Below are positions 1 through 7,576 of a stretch of 64,000 nt of DNA, piece after piece. Source of the DNA: Halobacteriovorax sp. HLS (GTDB taxonomy: Bacteria > Bdellovibrionota > Bacteriovoracia > Bacteriovoracales > Bacteriovoracaceae). Below the pieces are notes generated by a model, which worked only from the letters and a program-made list of their open reading frames with translations, made no database searches and was not told the DNA's origin. The stretch lies in the NCBI RefSeq assembly GCF_004006665.1, contig NZ_QOCL01000016.1, positions 152,350 through 216,349 on the forward strand, in the 5' to 3' direction. The position numbers and the translations under genes are program-made. Each line of letters begins with the position of its first letter. Position 1 is the first letter of the stretch.

Positions 1-2
1 TA

Positions 3-635
3 GTTTCACAAGATGACCTTGAAGTACGCAAAGAAGTTCTCTTTGTAGGAAGAGGTGCTCACAAAATTGAAGGAGCATTGATACAGTTTGGTGTGGATGT
101 CGAAAATCTCTCCGTGGCCGATGTTGGAGCATGTACAGGTGGATTTACTGATTATGTACTTAAAAAAGGTGCGTCCAGTGTTGTTGCAATTGATGTAGGT
201 CATGATCAGCTTGCTAAGTCACTTCGAGAGGACAAAAGAGTTACAAATTTAGAGGGAGTGAATATTAAGTTTCCTCTAGAGCTTGAGGAGCTTGTAGATC
301 TTGCTGTTGTTGACTTGTCTTACATTTCTTTAAAGCTGACTCTTATTAATATTAAAAATCTTGTTAAGGATGATGGACTAATCATTGCTTTAGTGAAGCC
401 CCAATTTGAAGTGGGCAAAGAGAATATTGGAAAAGGCGGAATTGTTAAAGATAATAAGGCCAGACTCGATTCATTAGAATCACTATACGATTGGTGTTTA
501 GATAATGGTCTCTTTATTAAAGATGCGATTATCTCACCTATTAAAGGGAAAACTGGTAATACGGAATATTTTTTCTTCTTTGATAAAAAACTAACTAAGC
601 ATTATATAAATAAAGAAAAATTAAAATTAATTTAA
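3..635 (+). CDS. tlyA: TlyA-family rRNA 2'-O-methyltransferase (5' end missing)
   Basis: The reading frame is open from the left edge of the window, so the start codon and the N-terminal S4 RNA-binding domain lie outside. What remains is the FtsJ/RrmJ-like SAM methyltransferase domain: a GRGAHK stretch just before the domain (family version SRGGLK), SAM-binding motif DVGACTGGFTD, the DLSYISL motif, LVKPQFEVG, then GKGG. These match the K-D-K-E layout of 2'-O-methyltransferases. TlyA proteins methylate the ribose of 16S/23S rRNA cytidines; some also act as haemolysins. An internal TTG at 78 could be taken as a start, but the conserved residues upstream of it show the gene is longer. A LOG-family gene follows 10 bases downstream, probably in one operon. 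Confidence 0.9.
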   Translation, partial: VSQDDLEVRKEVLFVGRGAHKIEGALIQFGVDVENLSVADVGACTGGFTDYVLKKGASSVVAIDVGHDQLAKSLREDKRVTNLEGVNIKFPLELEELVDLAVVDLSYISLKLTLINIKNLVKDDGLIIALVKPQFEVGKENIGKGGIVKDNKARLDSLESLYDWCLDNGLFIKDAIISPIKGKTGNTEYFFFFDKKLTKHYINKEKLKLI

Positions 636-645
636 ATATAGGAAG

Positions 646-1185
646 ATGATGAAAAATATTTGTGTATTTTGTGGTTCTAGCGCAGGAAAAGAAGCTCATT
701 ATGTAGAAATGGCCAAAGAGCTTGGAAATTCTTTAAGTTCAATGGATATGAACCTTGTGTATGGGGGAGCATCTATTGGTGTAATGGGAGCAATTGCCAA
801 TCAAATGCTTGAGAATAAATCTGAGGTCTGGGGAGTAATGCCACAATCTCTAGTAGACTGGGAAGTGGCCCATGATGGACTAACTAAGTTTGAAATTGTT
901 GATTCGATGCATCGAAGAAAAGAGATTATGTATGAATGGTCAGATGCGTTTGTGGCTATTCCGGGAGGGTTTGGAACTCTGGATGAGTTGTGTGAAATAC
1001 TGACTTGGGCACAGCTAAAATACCACAAAAAGCCTTGCTACCTGCTTAATTACAACAGTTTTTTTGATCACTTGATTGCTCACTTTAAGCTTATAAATAA
1101 AGAAGGTTTTCTATCGGATGACCATCTTAAACTTTTGACGGTTGTTTCAAGTATCTCTGAACTTGAGAAAGAGATGAAAAAGTAG
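646..1185 (+). CDS. LOG family protein (nucleotide 5'-monophosphate phosphoribohydrolase)
   Basis: A 179-residue Rossmann-like protein with the family signature PGGFGTLDE near residue 107 and an N-terminal CVFCGSSAG. LOG proteins cleave the N-glycosidic bond of (cytokinin) nucleoside monophosphates, releasing base and ribose 5-phosphate; in bacteria they are housekeeping nucleotide hydrolases often misannotated as lysine decarboxylases. Length is normal for the family. The start is the first of two adjacent ATG codons, preceded by GGAAG. It sits 10 bases after tlyA and is probably co-transcribed with it. Family assignment is firm; the physiological substrate is not known. Confidence 0.9.
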   Translation: MMKNICVFCGSSAGKEAHYVEMAKELGNSLSSMDMNLVYGGASIGVMGAIANQMLENKSEVWGVMPQSLVDWEVAHDGLTKFEIVDSMHRRKEIMYEWSDAFVAIPGGFGTLDELCEILTWAQLKYHKKPCYLLNYNSFFDHLIAHFKLINKEGFLSDDHLKLLTVVSSISELEKEMKK

Positions 1186-1204
1186 TTTACGCTTTGCATA
1201 CAAA

Positions 1205-1233
1205 TTGCCAATAGTGATGTGATAATATATACT
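1205..1233 (+). promoter_or_regulatory. sigma70-like promoter of the cytochrome c gene
   Basis: TTGCCA (1205-1210), a 17-base spacer and TATACT (1228-1233). Transcription would begin near 1240, about 40 bases before the ATG at 1282. This also argues against the upstream in-frame GTG at 1219, which lies inside the promoter. Confidence 0.6.
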
Positions 1234-1281
1234 TTGCTCACTTATACATACGTAAATGATAATTTTGAGTCAGGAGATCTC

Positions 1282-1767
1282 ATGACTAGGTTGGTAACTT
1301 TTGGTGTAGTTTTAATTGCACTAGTAATTGCTATTAGCTTCGATAAATATAAAAATGTGCCAGTTTCTAACGAGCAGTTTGATATTATAAAGAAAGAAGC
1401 TTCTCACAAGGCCCATCTTCAAGAACTAAAAGAGCTTGAAGAAAAAAGATTGGCACTGCTTAATCCTGTTAAAGAAGAAGAAGCTGCTGTTGAAGAAGGA
1501 CCGCTTGTTGTACTTGATACACCACAGCTAGTTCACGGAAGTGAACTTTATAAGGCGTGTGTTGTTTGTCATGGAAAGAAAGGTGACGGAAAAAAATCAC
1601 AGAATGCTCCTAAGATTGGTGGGCAGATGGCCTGGTATATTGAAAAACAACTAGTAGATATGAAAAGTGAAGCACGTGTTAATAAAGTGATGATGCCATA
1701 TCTAAAGAAATTAGAAGGTAATGATTTTAAAGATCTTGCTGCTTATATTTCAAAATTACCTTGGTAA
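1282..1767 (+). CDS. Membrane-anchored monoheme cytochrome c
   Basis: 161 residues: an uncleaved N-terminal membrane helix (about residues 4-20), a charged, Glu/Lys-rich linker predicted helical (25-75), then a class I cytochrome c domain with one CVVCH heme site (C93, C96, H97) followed by GKKGDG. The axial methionine is probably one of the MM pair at 137-138. This is a periplasmic electron carrier tethered to the inner membrane. The start is ATG 1282 with CAGGAG seven bases before it; a longer frame from GTG 1219 is rejected because it overlaps the promoter. It stands alone between its own promoter and a strong terminator. No oxidase or reductase gene is nearby to identify its partner. Confidence 0.85.
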   Translation: MTRLVTFGVVLIALVIAISFDKYKNVPVSNEQFDIIKKEASHKAHLQELKELEEKRLALLNPVKEEEAAVEEGPLVVLDTPQLVHGSELYKACVVCHGKKGDGKKSQNAPKIGGQMAWYIEKQLVDMKSEARVNKVMMPYLKKLEGNDFKDLAAYISKLPW

Positions 1768-1773
1768 TAACTT

Positions 1774-1797
1774 AGCTCCGAAAGGAGCTTTTTTTTT
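1774..1797 (+). terminator. Rho-independent terminator after cytochrome c
   Basis: AGCTCC-GAAA-GGAGCT hairpin with a GAAA tetraloop followed directly by eight T residues. A classic intrinsic terminator. Confidence 0.85.
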
Positions 1798-1817
1798 ATC
1801 TAAACACGAGAGAAATT

Positions 1818-2345
1818 GTGCCTCTATATCGATTTAAAAACTACATTCCTATTATTGATAAAGATGTTTTCATAGCACCATCTTGTGACGTTATTGGGCA
1901 AGTTGAGTTAGGTAGAGGTTCTAGCCTCTGGTTTAGAACTGTTGTTAGAGGTGACGTTAATAAAATTACTATTGGTGAAGGAACTAATATTCAGGACCTT
2001 TGTATGCTTCATGTAGTTGAGCAACTGCCTTTGAATATTGGAAGTGGAGTGAGCGTTGGCCATAGTGTAACTTTGCATGCCTGTACGATTGAAGATAATT
2101 GTTTGATTGGAATGGGGGCAACTATTTTAGATGGAGCTGTAATTGGAAAGAACTCTCTCGTTGCTGCTGGCTCACTTGTTCCTCCTGGAAAAGTATTTCC
2201 TGCCGGAAGTTTTATAGTTGGAAGTCCTGCGGTAGTGAAAAGACAGTTAAGTGATAAAGAGCTAAAGCAGTATGGACAGCACTACCTTAGCTATAAGAAG
2301 TATTCTAACGAGTACTTAAACAATTCAGATTTTGAACAACTTTAG
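1818..2345 (+). CDS. Gamma-carbonic anhydrase-like protein (hexapeptide repeat, YrdA/PaaY type)
   Basis: 175 residues made of left-handed beta-helix hexapeptide repeats (IGEGTNIQD, IGSGVSVGH, IGKNSLV, IVGSPA). The three histidines expected to bind metal in the gamma-carbonic anhydrase family are present: one in MLHVVE and two in GHSVTLHAC. Members form trimers; many are CO2-hydrating enzymes, others act on unknown acyl or small substrates, so activity is not certain. The start is a GTG with a weak GAGAGA upstream; the sequence MPLYRFK matches the usual N-terminus. The 3' end overlaps the convergent lipoprotein gene by 4 bases. Confidence 0.85.
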   Translation: MPLYRFKNYIPIIDKDVFIAPSCDVIGQVELGRGSSLWFRTVVRGDVNKITIGEGTNIQDLCMLHVVEQLPLNIGSGVSVGHSVTLHACTIEDNCLIGMGATILDGAVIGKNSLVAAGSLVPPGKVFPAGSFIVGSPAVVKRQLSDKELKQYGQHYLSYKKYSNEYLNNSDFEQL

Positions 2346-2806
2346 TAATCATTTTGCTGATACTTAAAGCGTAGCTTCTCAAGAAGCCTTCTTCCGTTGC
2401 CAAGGTCGTGAGGTACTCCTCTCATTTCCATTCTCATGTGAACATATTTATTAAGGCCAAAGTAAAACTCAATGTCAGAGATTAATTTTCCATAAAGAAC
2501 TTGCTTAGCTCTAATGTAATTATCTTTTGTTTCAATTACATTTAAAGACTTATCTTTTAGAACAATGGCCATAACCTTCTCATAAGATTTAGCCTTCGGT
2601 TCGATATATTTGATGGGCTCAATATATTGTTTTTCAGGAGAGTTTTCTTTAAAAGAAACCACACAGTTTCCTTTTGTACATGGCTTTAGGGCAAACCCAC
2701 TAATTTTTCCAAGTTTTTGAACACTAAGTCCTAGGCCTTTAGGCTCGCTTGTATCCATGCATGAAGTTAGAGTGAGTAGTGAGATTATAACAAAAAAATA
2801 TTTCAT
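2342..2806 (-). CDS. Small lipoprotein of unknown function
   Basis: 154 residues. A lipoprotein signal peptide MKYFFVIISLLTLTSC gives a lipobox ending at Cys 16, so the mature protein would be lipid-anchored after export. The remainder has no domain I recognise; it contains a KPCTKGNC segment with two cysteines and a basic C-terminal half. The frame extends upstream to 2884, but the ATG at 2806 is chosen because it starts the signal peptide and has AGGAA six bases ahead. Its ribosome binding site lies inside the end of the DUF2288 gene, so translation is probably coupled. Confidence 0.7.
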   Translation of the reverse strand: MKYFFVIISLLTLTSCMDTSEPKGLGLSVQKLGKISGFALKPCTKGNCVVSFKENSPEKQYIEPIKYIEPKAKSYEKVMAIVLKDKSLNVIETKDNYIRAKQVLYGKLISDIEFYFGLNKYVHMRMEMRGVPHDLGNGRRLLEKLRFKYQQNDY

Positions 2807-2807
2807 T

Positions 2808-3101
2808 TTATTCCTCTTTCTTTTGAGCAAGAACGTAGGGTTGAATAATAATAAATTCGAAGGACATGCTATCGTCTTCTGCAAAATCTAAAACCATTTG
2901 TTCATCGGGTCTCATTAATTGCTGGGAGGTTAGCCAATCTTTAACTTTAGCAACTTCATCATTGGCAATAGAAATACCAACTTCAATTAGGTCAAGTTCT
3001 TTGTCTACTATTAGAAGAGCTTCTCTTTCATGATGCTCTTCAAGGATTTTCCACGAGGCAGCTTCTTTTTCAGAAGATAGTTTTTCTTTTAAGTTTTCCA
3101 T
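2808..3101 (-). CDS. DUF2288-like protein
   Basis: 97 residues, no signal peptide. The layout (acidic helical N-terminus, VDKELDLIEVGISIANDEV core, then a hydrophobic FEFIIIQPYVLAQ strand near the C-terminus) resembles the DUF2288 family, a small cytosolic family of unknown role. It is the middle gene of a three-gene minus-strand group (DUF374 acyltransferase, this gene, lipoprotein) with gaps of 26 and 1 bases. No function can be assigned. Confidence 0.65.
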   Translation of the reverse strand: MENLKEKLSSEKEAASWKILEEHHEREALLIVDKELDLIEVGISIANDEVAKVKDWLTSQQLMRPDEQMVLDFAEDDSMSFEFIIIQPYVLAQKKEE

Positions 3102-3127
3102 GTAGTAAGAATACTTAAGTACTGGAT

Positions 3128-3769
3128 TTATGTAAAGCTTGAGGCAATTTTCTCTTCTTGTTCGATCAGAGAGTGTTTTAATTTTTCGGCCATTAGAGGG
3201 TATTGGTTCTTATCAGTATTCTCCTCAACGGAGATAGTCTCGCCGTATTGAATAATAATTTTGCTAAATGGCCTTGGTATTCTGAATTTGTCCCATGCAC
3301 TATTAATCGACCAAAATGAAGTAGGGACTATGCACACAGGGATGATAGGGGTTTGAGATTTCTTGGCAATTTCAAAAACTCCCAGTTTTACATCAAAGAT
3401 GGGACCTCTTGGTCCATCGACTGTAATTGCGAGTGGCAGGCCGTCTTTAACCTTTTGTATTGCCTCTATAAGTGACTTAATAGCTCCTCTCGAAGAGCTT
3501 CCTCTGACAGGAGTATGCCCAAATGAGTGACATATATTGGAGACGTATTCTCCGTCTTTTGAATGACTAACGATCATGGCGAATTTGTTCTGAGTGTGAC
3601 CAAGTAAGAGAGAGAGTATATTTTGATGCCAGGATGCAAGAATAAAAGAATTATATTCGGACTTATTTCTCGATAGGCCTATAGCGTCACTATTTCTATA
3701 TTCAAACCTGTACGTAAGCCTTAGAACTTGTAAAATAAGGTAAATGAATTTAGTTAGTAGTTTTTCCAT
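3128..3769 (-). CDS. DUF374 lysophospholipid acyltransferase-like protein
   Basis: 213 residues with an N-terminal hydrophobic helix (5-18). The family landmarks are SWHQN (the place of the HX4D-type acyltransferase motif), a GSSSRGAIKSL motif and VDGPRGPIFDVKLGVFEIAKKS, as in DUF374 proteins that belong to the PlsC/LpxL acyltransferase superfamily. It probably acts at the inner face of the inner membrane on a lipid or lipid A precursor. No ribosome binding site precedes the ATG; instead a promoter-like sequence ends 8 bases before it, so the mRNA may be leaderless. First gene of the group ending at 2342. Confidence 0.8.
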   Translation of the reverse strand: MEKLLTKFIYLILQVLRLTYRFEYRNSDAIGLSRNKSEYNSFILASWHQNILSLLLGHTQNKFAMIVSHSKDGEYVSNICHSFGHTPVRGSSSRGAIKSLIEAIQKVKDGLPLAITVDGPRGPIFDVKLGVFEIAKKSQTPIIPVCIVPTSFWSINSAWDKFRIPRPFSKIIIQYGETISVEENTDKNQYPLMAEKLKHSLIEQEEKIASSFT

Positions 3770-3777
3770 GTTGTTTT

Positions 3778-3806
3778 ATATTAAAAGAACTGAATCCTTT
3801 AGACAA
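3778..3806 (-). promoter_or_regulatory. Promoter of the DUF374 gene, possibly leaderless
   Basis: On the minus strand: TTGTCT (3806-3801), 17-base spacer, TAATAT (3783-3778). Only 8 bases separate the -10 box from the ATG, so transcription should begin at or next to the start codon. Confidence 0.5.
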
Positions 3807-3893
3807 TTGTCAGTTCTTTGTAAACTTTGGCAATTTTAGTTGTATCAGATCTATTACTATTCTAAGCTTTAGTGGATTAAAAAGGAGATCAAA

Positions 3894-4472
3894 ATGAAAA
3901 CTATCATAAAAACACTGGCCTTATCTTTATTTGTTTCAACATCATTTGCCGCAACATCATTATCAGTAGACTCTTCAAAGTCTAAAGTTGAATGGTTTGC
4001 AACAAAGGTGACAGGAGCTCATAACGGTAAAGTTGAAATTAAAAGCGGAAATTTAATTATGAATGGTAATTCTCTTGAGGGAGGAGAGTTTGTAATTGAT
4101 ATGACTAAAATCACTTGTGATGATATCGAATCGAAAGAGTATAATACAAAGTTTGTAAATCACCTTCACTCTGATGATTTCTTTTCAACAAGCAAATTTA
4201 AAACAGCAAAATTAGTTATTACTAATTCAAGACTTGGAAAAGGTGGACACTATGATGTTTTTGCTGATTTAACTATTAAAGGAATTAAAAAGCCTGTGAT
4301 CTTTAGAGCAAATGTTTCTAAGGATGGAAAGGTCGTAACTGCTGATGCTGAGATTAAATTTAATAGAACTCATTATGATATCAAATATAAGTCAGGAAGT
4401 TTCTTTCAAGGACTTGGAGATAAGTTGATTCACGATGATGTTAAGCTTAAAGTAAAACTTACAACAAAGTAA
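3894..4472 (+). CDS. YceI-family periplasmic protein
   Basis: 192 residues with a Sec signal peptide cleaved after about residue 19 (STSFA-ATS). The mature part is a YceI lipocalin-like barrel: SVDSSKSKVEWFATKVTGAHNG at the start, the LHSDDFFSTSKF motif near residue 95, and LTIKGIKKPVIF. Family members bind isoprenoid or amphiphilic ligands in the periplasm; the ligand here is unknown. ATG start with AAAGGAG seven bases upstream. Monocistronic, closed by a terminator. Confidence 0.92.
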   Translation: MKTIIKTLALSLFVSTSFAATSLSVDSSKSKVEWFATKVTGAHNGKVEIKSGNLIMNGNSLEGGEFVIDMTKITCDDIESKEYNTKFVNHLHSDDFFSTSKFKTAKLVITNSRLGKGGHYDVFADLTIKGIKKPVIFRANVSKDGKVVTADAEIKFNRTHYDIKYKSGSFFQGLGDKLIHDDVKLKVKLTTK

Positions 4473-4480
4473 TCTATCCT

Positions 4481-4509
4481 GTGGCCTTTTTAACTAAGGC
4501 CACTTTTTT
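4481..4509 (+). terminator. Terminator after the YceI gene
   Basis: GTGGCC, an 11-base loop, GGCCAC, then six T residues. It lies between convergent genes and may serve both strands, though the T-tract favours the plus strand. Confidence 0.75.
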
Positions 4510-4510
4510 A

Positions 4511-4744
4511 TTATGCTAATAAATCTTTTTCTATTTCAACTAAAGCGCTATCGCGGTTAAGCCCGAGATTCTCGTAGTATAAAATACCAACATCTTTTAC
4601 ATTTTCTGACTTAGATTTGAGTGCTTCAAAGTAGTCAACTTCAAGCTTTGTTCTTATTTTTTCTTTATTTCTAACTGGACGGTAGAGGATGAATACAAGT
4701 GCCATTACTATGACCATACTTATCGCTATCGCTTTAATTCCCAT
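4511..4744 (-). CDS. Small single-pass membrane protein of unknown function
   Basis: 77 residues: one N-terminal membrane helix (about 4-21, AIAISMVIVMALVFILY), then a basic RPVRNKEKIR stretch and an acidic amphipathic tail. Topology suggests N-out with a cytoplasmic tail. The ATG follows AAAGGAGTTAC, a good ribosome binding site. No family is recognised. Confidence 0.6.
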   Translation of the reverse strand: MGIKAIAISMVIVMALVFILYRPVRNKEKIRTKLEVDYFEALKSKSENVKDVGILYYENLGLNRDSALVEIEKDLLA

Positions 4745-4852
4745 TTTGTAACTCCTTTACATACCTATCTACCTTAAATTTATAGATTTTGTCACTCTGT
4801 AATAAGTTCCAATGAGCTTAACTAATTGATATTTTTAAGATAATTAAGTGAA

Positions 4853-5461
4853 ATGATTGAAAAAGCAAAAGATTTATATGCACAATTAATACATGCTCAA
4901 GAGCTTGTTGATAATTCAACTCGCAGAAAAGTGTTAATAGATTCTATGCGAGAGCTTGAAGCTTCTGGTGTTAATTGCCAATCATGTACAGGTTGTTGCT
5001 GTACGTTTATTTCTAACTCAATGCAAACTGATGGTGTGCAAACGCTTGAGCTCTACATATACTTACATGATAAAGAGATGTGGAATGATTCTCTCATATC
5101 TAGACTAAATGAAGTTATCAAAAATAATAGACTCGATTATGAAATATCCACAGGTCAGGGTAGTTCTTTTCGAAGAACTTATACGTGCCCTTTTTATAAT
5201 AGTGGCCCTAAGGGCTGTTCAATCTCACCTGAGTCTAAACCTTTTGGATGTTTAGCATTTAATGCATTAGGAAAGGGTGTTAGTGCCGGAGAAAACTGCA
5301 CTTCAAATATTGAAGTCTTAAAGCAGCGAGAAGATATATTTGAAAATAACGAACAAAGAGCAAATGTATATTTAAAGTCTATTCTCTCTTTGGATTGGGA
5401 TAAACTTCCAATGCCGGTAGCACTGCTCAGACTTCACGAATCGATAGGAAAAATACTATGA
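4853..5461 (+). CDS. YkgJ-like cysteine-cluster protein (Fe/Zn-binding)
   Basis: 202 residues. The N-terminal CQSCTGCCC cluster (about residues 43-51) and the later Cys residues in CPFYNSGPKGC and FGC fit the CxxCxxCC pattern of the YkgJ/zinc- or iron-chelating domain family. Proteins of this family are thought to bind a metal or Fe-S centre; their reaction is unknown. The final ATGA overlaps the start of the serine hydrolase gene, so the two are translationally coupled. Confidence 0.75.
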   Translation: MIEKAKDLYAQLIHAQELVDNSTRRKVLIDSMRELEASGVNCQSCTGCCCTFISNSMQTDGVQTLELYIYLHDKEMWNDSLISRLNEVIKNNRLDYEISTGQGSSFRRTYTCPFYNSGPKGCSISPESKPFGCLAFNALGKGVSAGENCTSNIEVLKQREDIFENNEQRANVYLKSILSLDWDKLPMPVALLRLHESIGKIL

Positions 5462-7011
5462 AACTTATGTTGCTTTTTCTTTTAAATATATCCGTATTTG
5501 CACAATCGGCTCACTTTGAGAAAATTGTCTGTGATAGTTTTAATCAAAGTATTACAAAAGAGTTTTATCACAATAGTTTTAGTGAGGACTTTATAGCGGG
5601 GTTTCCGTTTTCTAAATATACTTCATTTTTTAATAAACAATTGGATAGCTACGGTAAATGTGTTTCGGTTTCAAGTAAAAAGAATGAGGATGATTCATTA
5701 CAAGTCAGTGTTAAGACAAAGAACTTCTATAATAAATTCACTCTGCACTACGACTCAGAAAAAAAAATAAGTGGTCTATGGACTAGTGGGCTAGAAAGTC
5801 TTTCTGGAAATATTGAAAGAGAGTCAAAATATCTATGTAGTATTTTAAAGAAAGATTCTAAGCTCGATTACGAAAAACATTTTGATAAATCTTTTATCGA
5901 AGAGATATCTCTAGAAAAGTTTCAGTCTGTTGTTGATTATATTGTAACAAGCTATGGTAGCTGCAATGGACTTGAGATAAATTTGTTAGATAGTCATTCG
6001 GCCCAGTTAATAACGAATCATTCAAAGAAGCTAAAATTTAGTATTTCAACTTCAAGCGACTCAGGACTTATAGTGGGACTTTTGTTTAAGGGGGAAATTG
6101 CTCCACCTATTGAGTTAAATACGAAAGAAGAGCTAAAGAGTATTTTAGAGAAATCTGATGGAATAAATGCAATGCTTTTTAAAAAGCTGGGTAAGAGTTC
6201 TATTTTTTCTTTTAATGAAGATATTCAACTTCCATTAGGCTCTACTTTTAAGCTCTATATACTATTGGCCTTAAGTGAGAAGATTAAAAATACTAGTGCA
6301 AGCTGGGACGATGAACTTGAAATTAAAGATGAGTTCAAATCTTTACCATCAGGTGATATGCAAAATATACCAAGTGGTCAAAAGAGAACACTTTATCAGT
6401 TTGCAAGAAAAATGATAGAAATATCAGATAATACTGCTACTGATCACTTGTTAGCATATCTTGGAAAATTGGAAGTGGAGAAGTTACTTCGTCGCCTAAA
6501 TATTTCTAATCCAAAGAATTTTCCTTTTCTCTCGACGATGGAAATGTTCAGAACTCGGGCATTTCTTTCTAAAGTGGATGTTGCAAACTACTCTAAAAGT
6601 TCTCGCTCAGAGAGATTAAAAATTCTCGAAGGACTGAAGTCTAAGAGTCATGAAGAGTTAATTAAAGGAATTACAAAATGGGGAGATACACCACTTTATA
6701 CAAATGAGATAGAATGGTTCTCCTCGGCAGAAGAGATTTGTACTTTATATAAATCTTTAAAAGAACAGAATAGTTCTGAAATAGAGAAGATACTTTCTTA
6801 TAATACACCTTTTATTGATAAGAATAAGGTTGAGTATGCAGGTTATAAAGGGGGTTCTGAGCCTGGCGTTATATATATGGCGTACTTAATAGAAAGAAAT
6901 AAAGAGTGGGAGTGTTTTATCGCATCTAGAAATAACACAGAAAAAGCGATTGATCAGGCTTCCTTCTTTTCTTTAGTTGAAGGAAGCTTAAAGTTACTTT
7001 TGTCTAATTGA
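5458..7011 (+). CDS. Secreted serine hydrolase with class A beta-lactamase-like domain
   Basis: 517 residues. Signal peptide (1-15), two tandem repeats of a roughly 100-residue domain (about 20-115 and 125-225, each ending in a Gly-containing strand like ISGLW or IVGLLF; resembles DUF3887-like modules), then a penicillin-recognising serine hydrolase domain. Catalytic motifs are S262-T-F-K265 (SxxK), S323-D-N (SxN) and KGG near 464 in the place of KTG. Likely periplasmic, acting on peptidoglycan-type or beta-lactam substrates; it could be a beta-lactamase-like or D,D-peptidase-like enzyme, not decidable here. Overlaps the upstream gene by 4 bases and the convergent 7004-7492 gene by 8. Confidence 0.8.
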   Translation: MKLMLLFLLNISVFAQSAHFEKIVCDSFNQSITKEFYHNSFSEDFIAGFPFSKYTSFFNKQLDSYGKCVSVSSKKNEDDSLQVSVKTKNFYNKFTLHYDSEKKISGLWTSGLESLSGNIERESKYLCSILKKDSKLDYEKHFDKSFIEEISLEKFQSVVDYIVTSYGSCNGLEINLLDSHSAQLITNHSKKLKFSISTSSDSGLIVGLLFKGEIAPPIELNTKEELKSILEKSDGINAMLFKKLGKSSIFSFNEDIQLPLGSTFKLYILLALSEKIKNTSASWDDELEIKDEFKSLPSGDMQNIPSGQKRTLYQFARKMIEISDNTATDHLLAYLGKLEVEKLLRRLNISNPKNFPFLSTMEMFRTRAFLSKVDVANYSKSSRSERLKILEGLKSKSHEELIKGITKWGDTPLYTNEIEWFSSAEEICTLYKSLKEQNSSEIEKILSYNTPFIDKNKVEYAGYKGGSEPGVIYMAYLIERNKEWECFIASRNNTEKAIDQASFFSLVEGSLKLLLSN

Positions 7012-7492
7012 AAATGATTTCTCTTATGCCAATAAGCATCCCAAATTGCCTGTTTACTATAACGTTCATTTGAGAAATTTCTTCTTGTGCTTCAGAAAAT
7101 AACATCCAATTTCCTGTATAATCTTTCTCAAGTTTAATATGAAGAGAGTTTCTTCTTCCTGTCGCTCCATTGATTAAGTACTGAACTTCTAATTTAGCTC
7201 CATTTTGTACTGAAAATTCTTTTGCATACAGCTTAATGGCCTCAAGACCTTGTCGTCTTTCAAGAACCAAACCACCTTCAAGAACTTTTGAAACTTCAAA
7301 GCTTTCTCTTTCAATCAAATTAGAACCACTATAGGTATCTTTGTGAAATTTTTTAATTACTAGGTCTTGGTCAACATCTATTAGAAATTCATTTGTTTCT
7401 GAATCATAGTTATTATAAACGTCTAATATTTTAATTTCTTTTGCGAAGGCACTGATATTAAATATTAGTGCTAGCATTAATAGTAGCTTCAT
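7004..7492 (-). CDS. Secreted protein of unknown function
   Basis: 162 residues with a clear signal peptide (MKLLLMLALIFNISAFA). The mature region is rich in beta strands with alternating charges and no cysteine; no family is recognised. ATG preceded by GGGAGAG. Its 3' end overlaps the convergent serine hydrolase gene by 8 bases. Probably periplasmic. Confidence 0.65.
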   Translation of the reverse strand: MKLLLMLALIFNISAFAKEIKILDVYNNYDSETNEFLIDVDQDLVIKKFHKDTYSGSNLIERESFEVSKVLEGGLVLERRQGLEAIKLYAKEFSVQNGAKLEVQYLINGATGRRNSLHIKLEKDYTGNWMLFSEAQEEISQMNVIVNRQFGMLIGIREIIFN

Positions 7493-7576
7493 TTTCTCTC
7501 CCTAAAAATTATGTGAAAAATAGTACCCAAGGGAAACTGGATTGGCAATGAAACAGAGCTGAGTAACTATCTGAAA

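Noticed and set aside
78..80. TTG as the start of the TlyA gene
   Set aside because: The frame upstream of 78 encodes family-conserved residues (GRGAHKIEGAL) and stays open to the window edge.
1219..1281. Upstream GTG start for the cytochrome c gene
   Set aside because: It overlaps a good promoter (1205-1233), while ATG 1282 has a well-placed ribosome binding site and starts the membrane helix.
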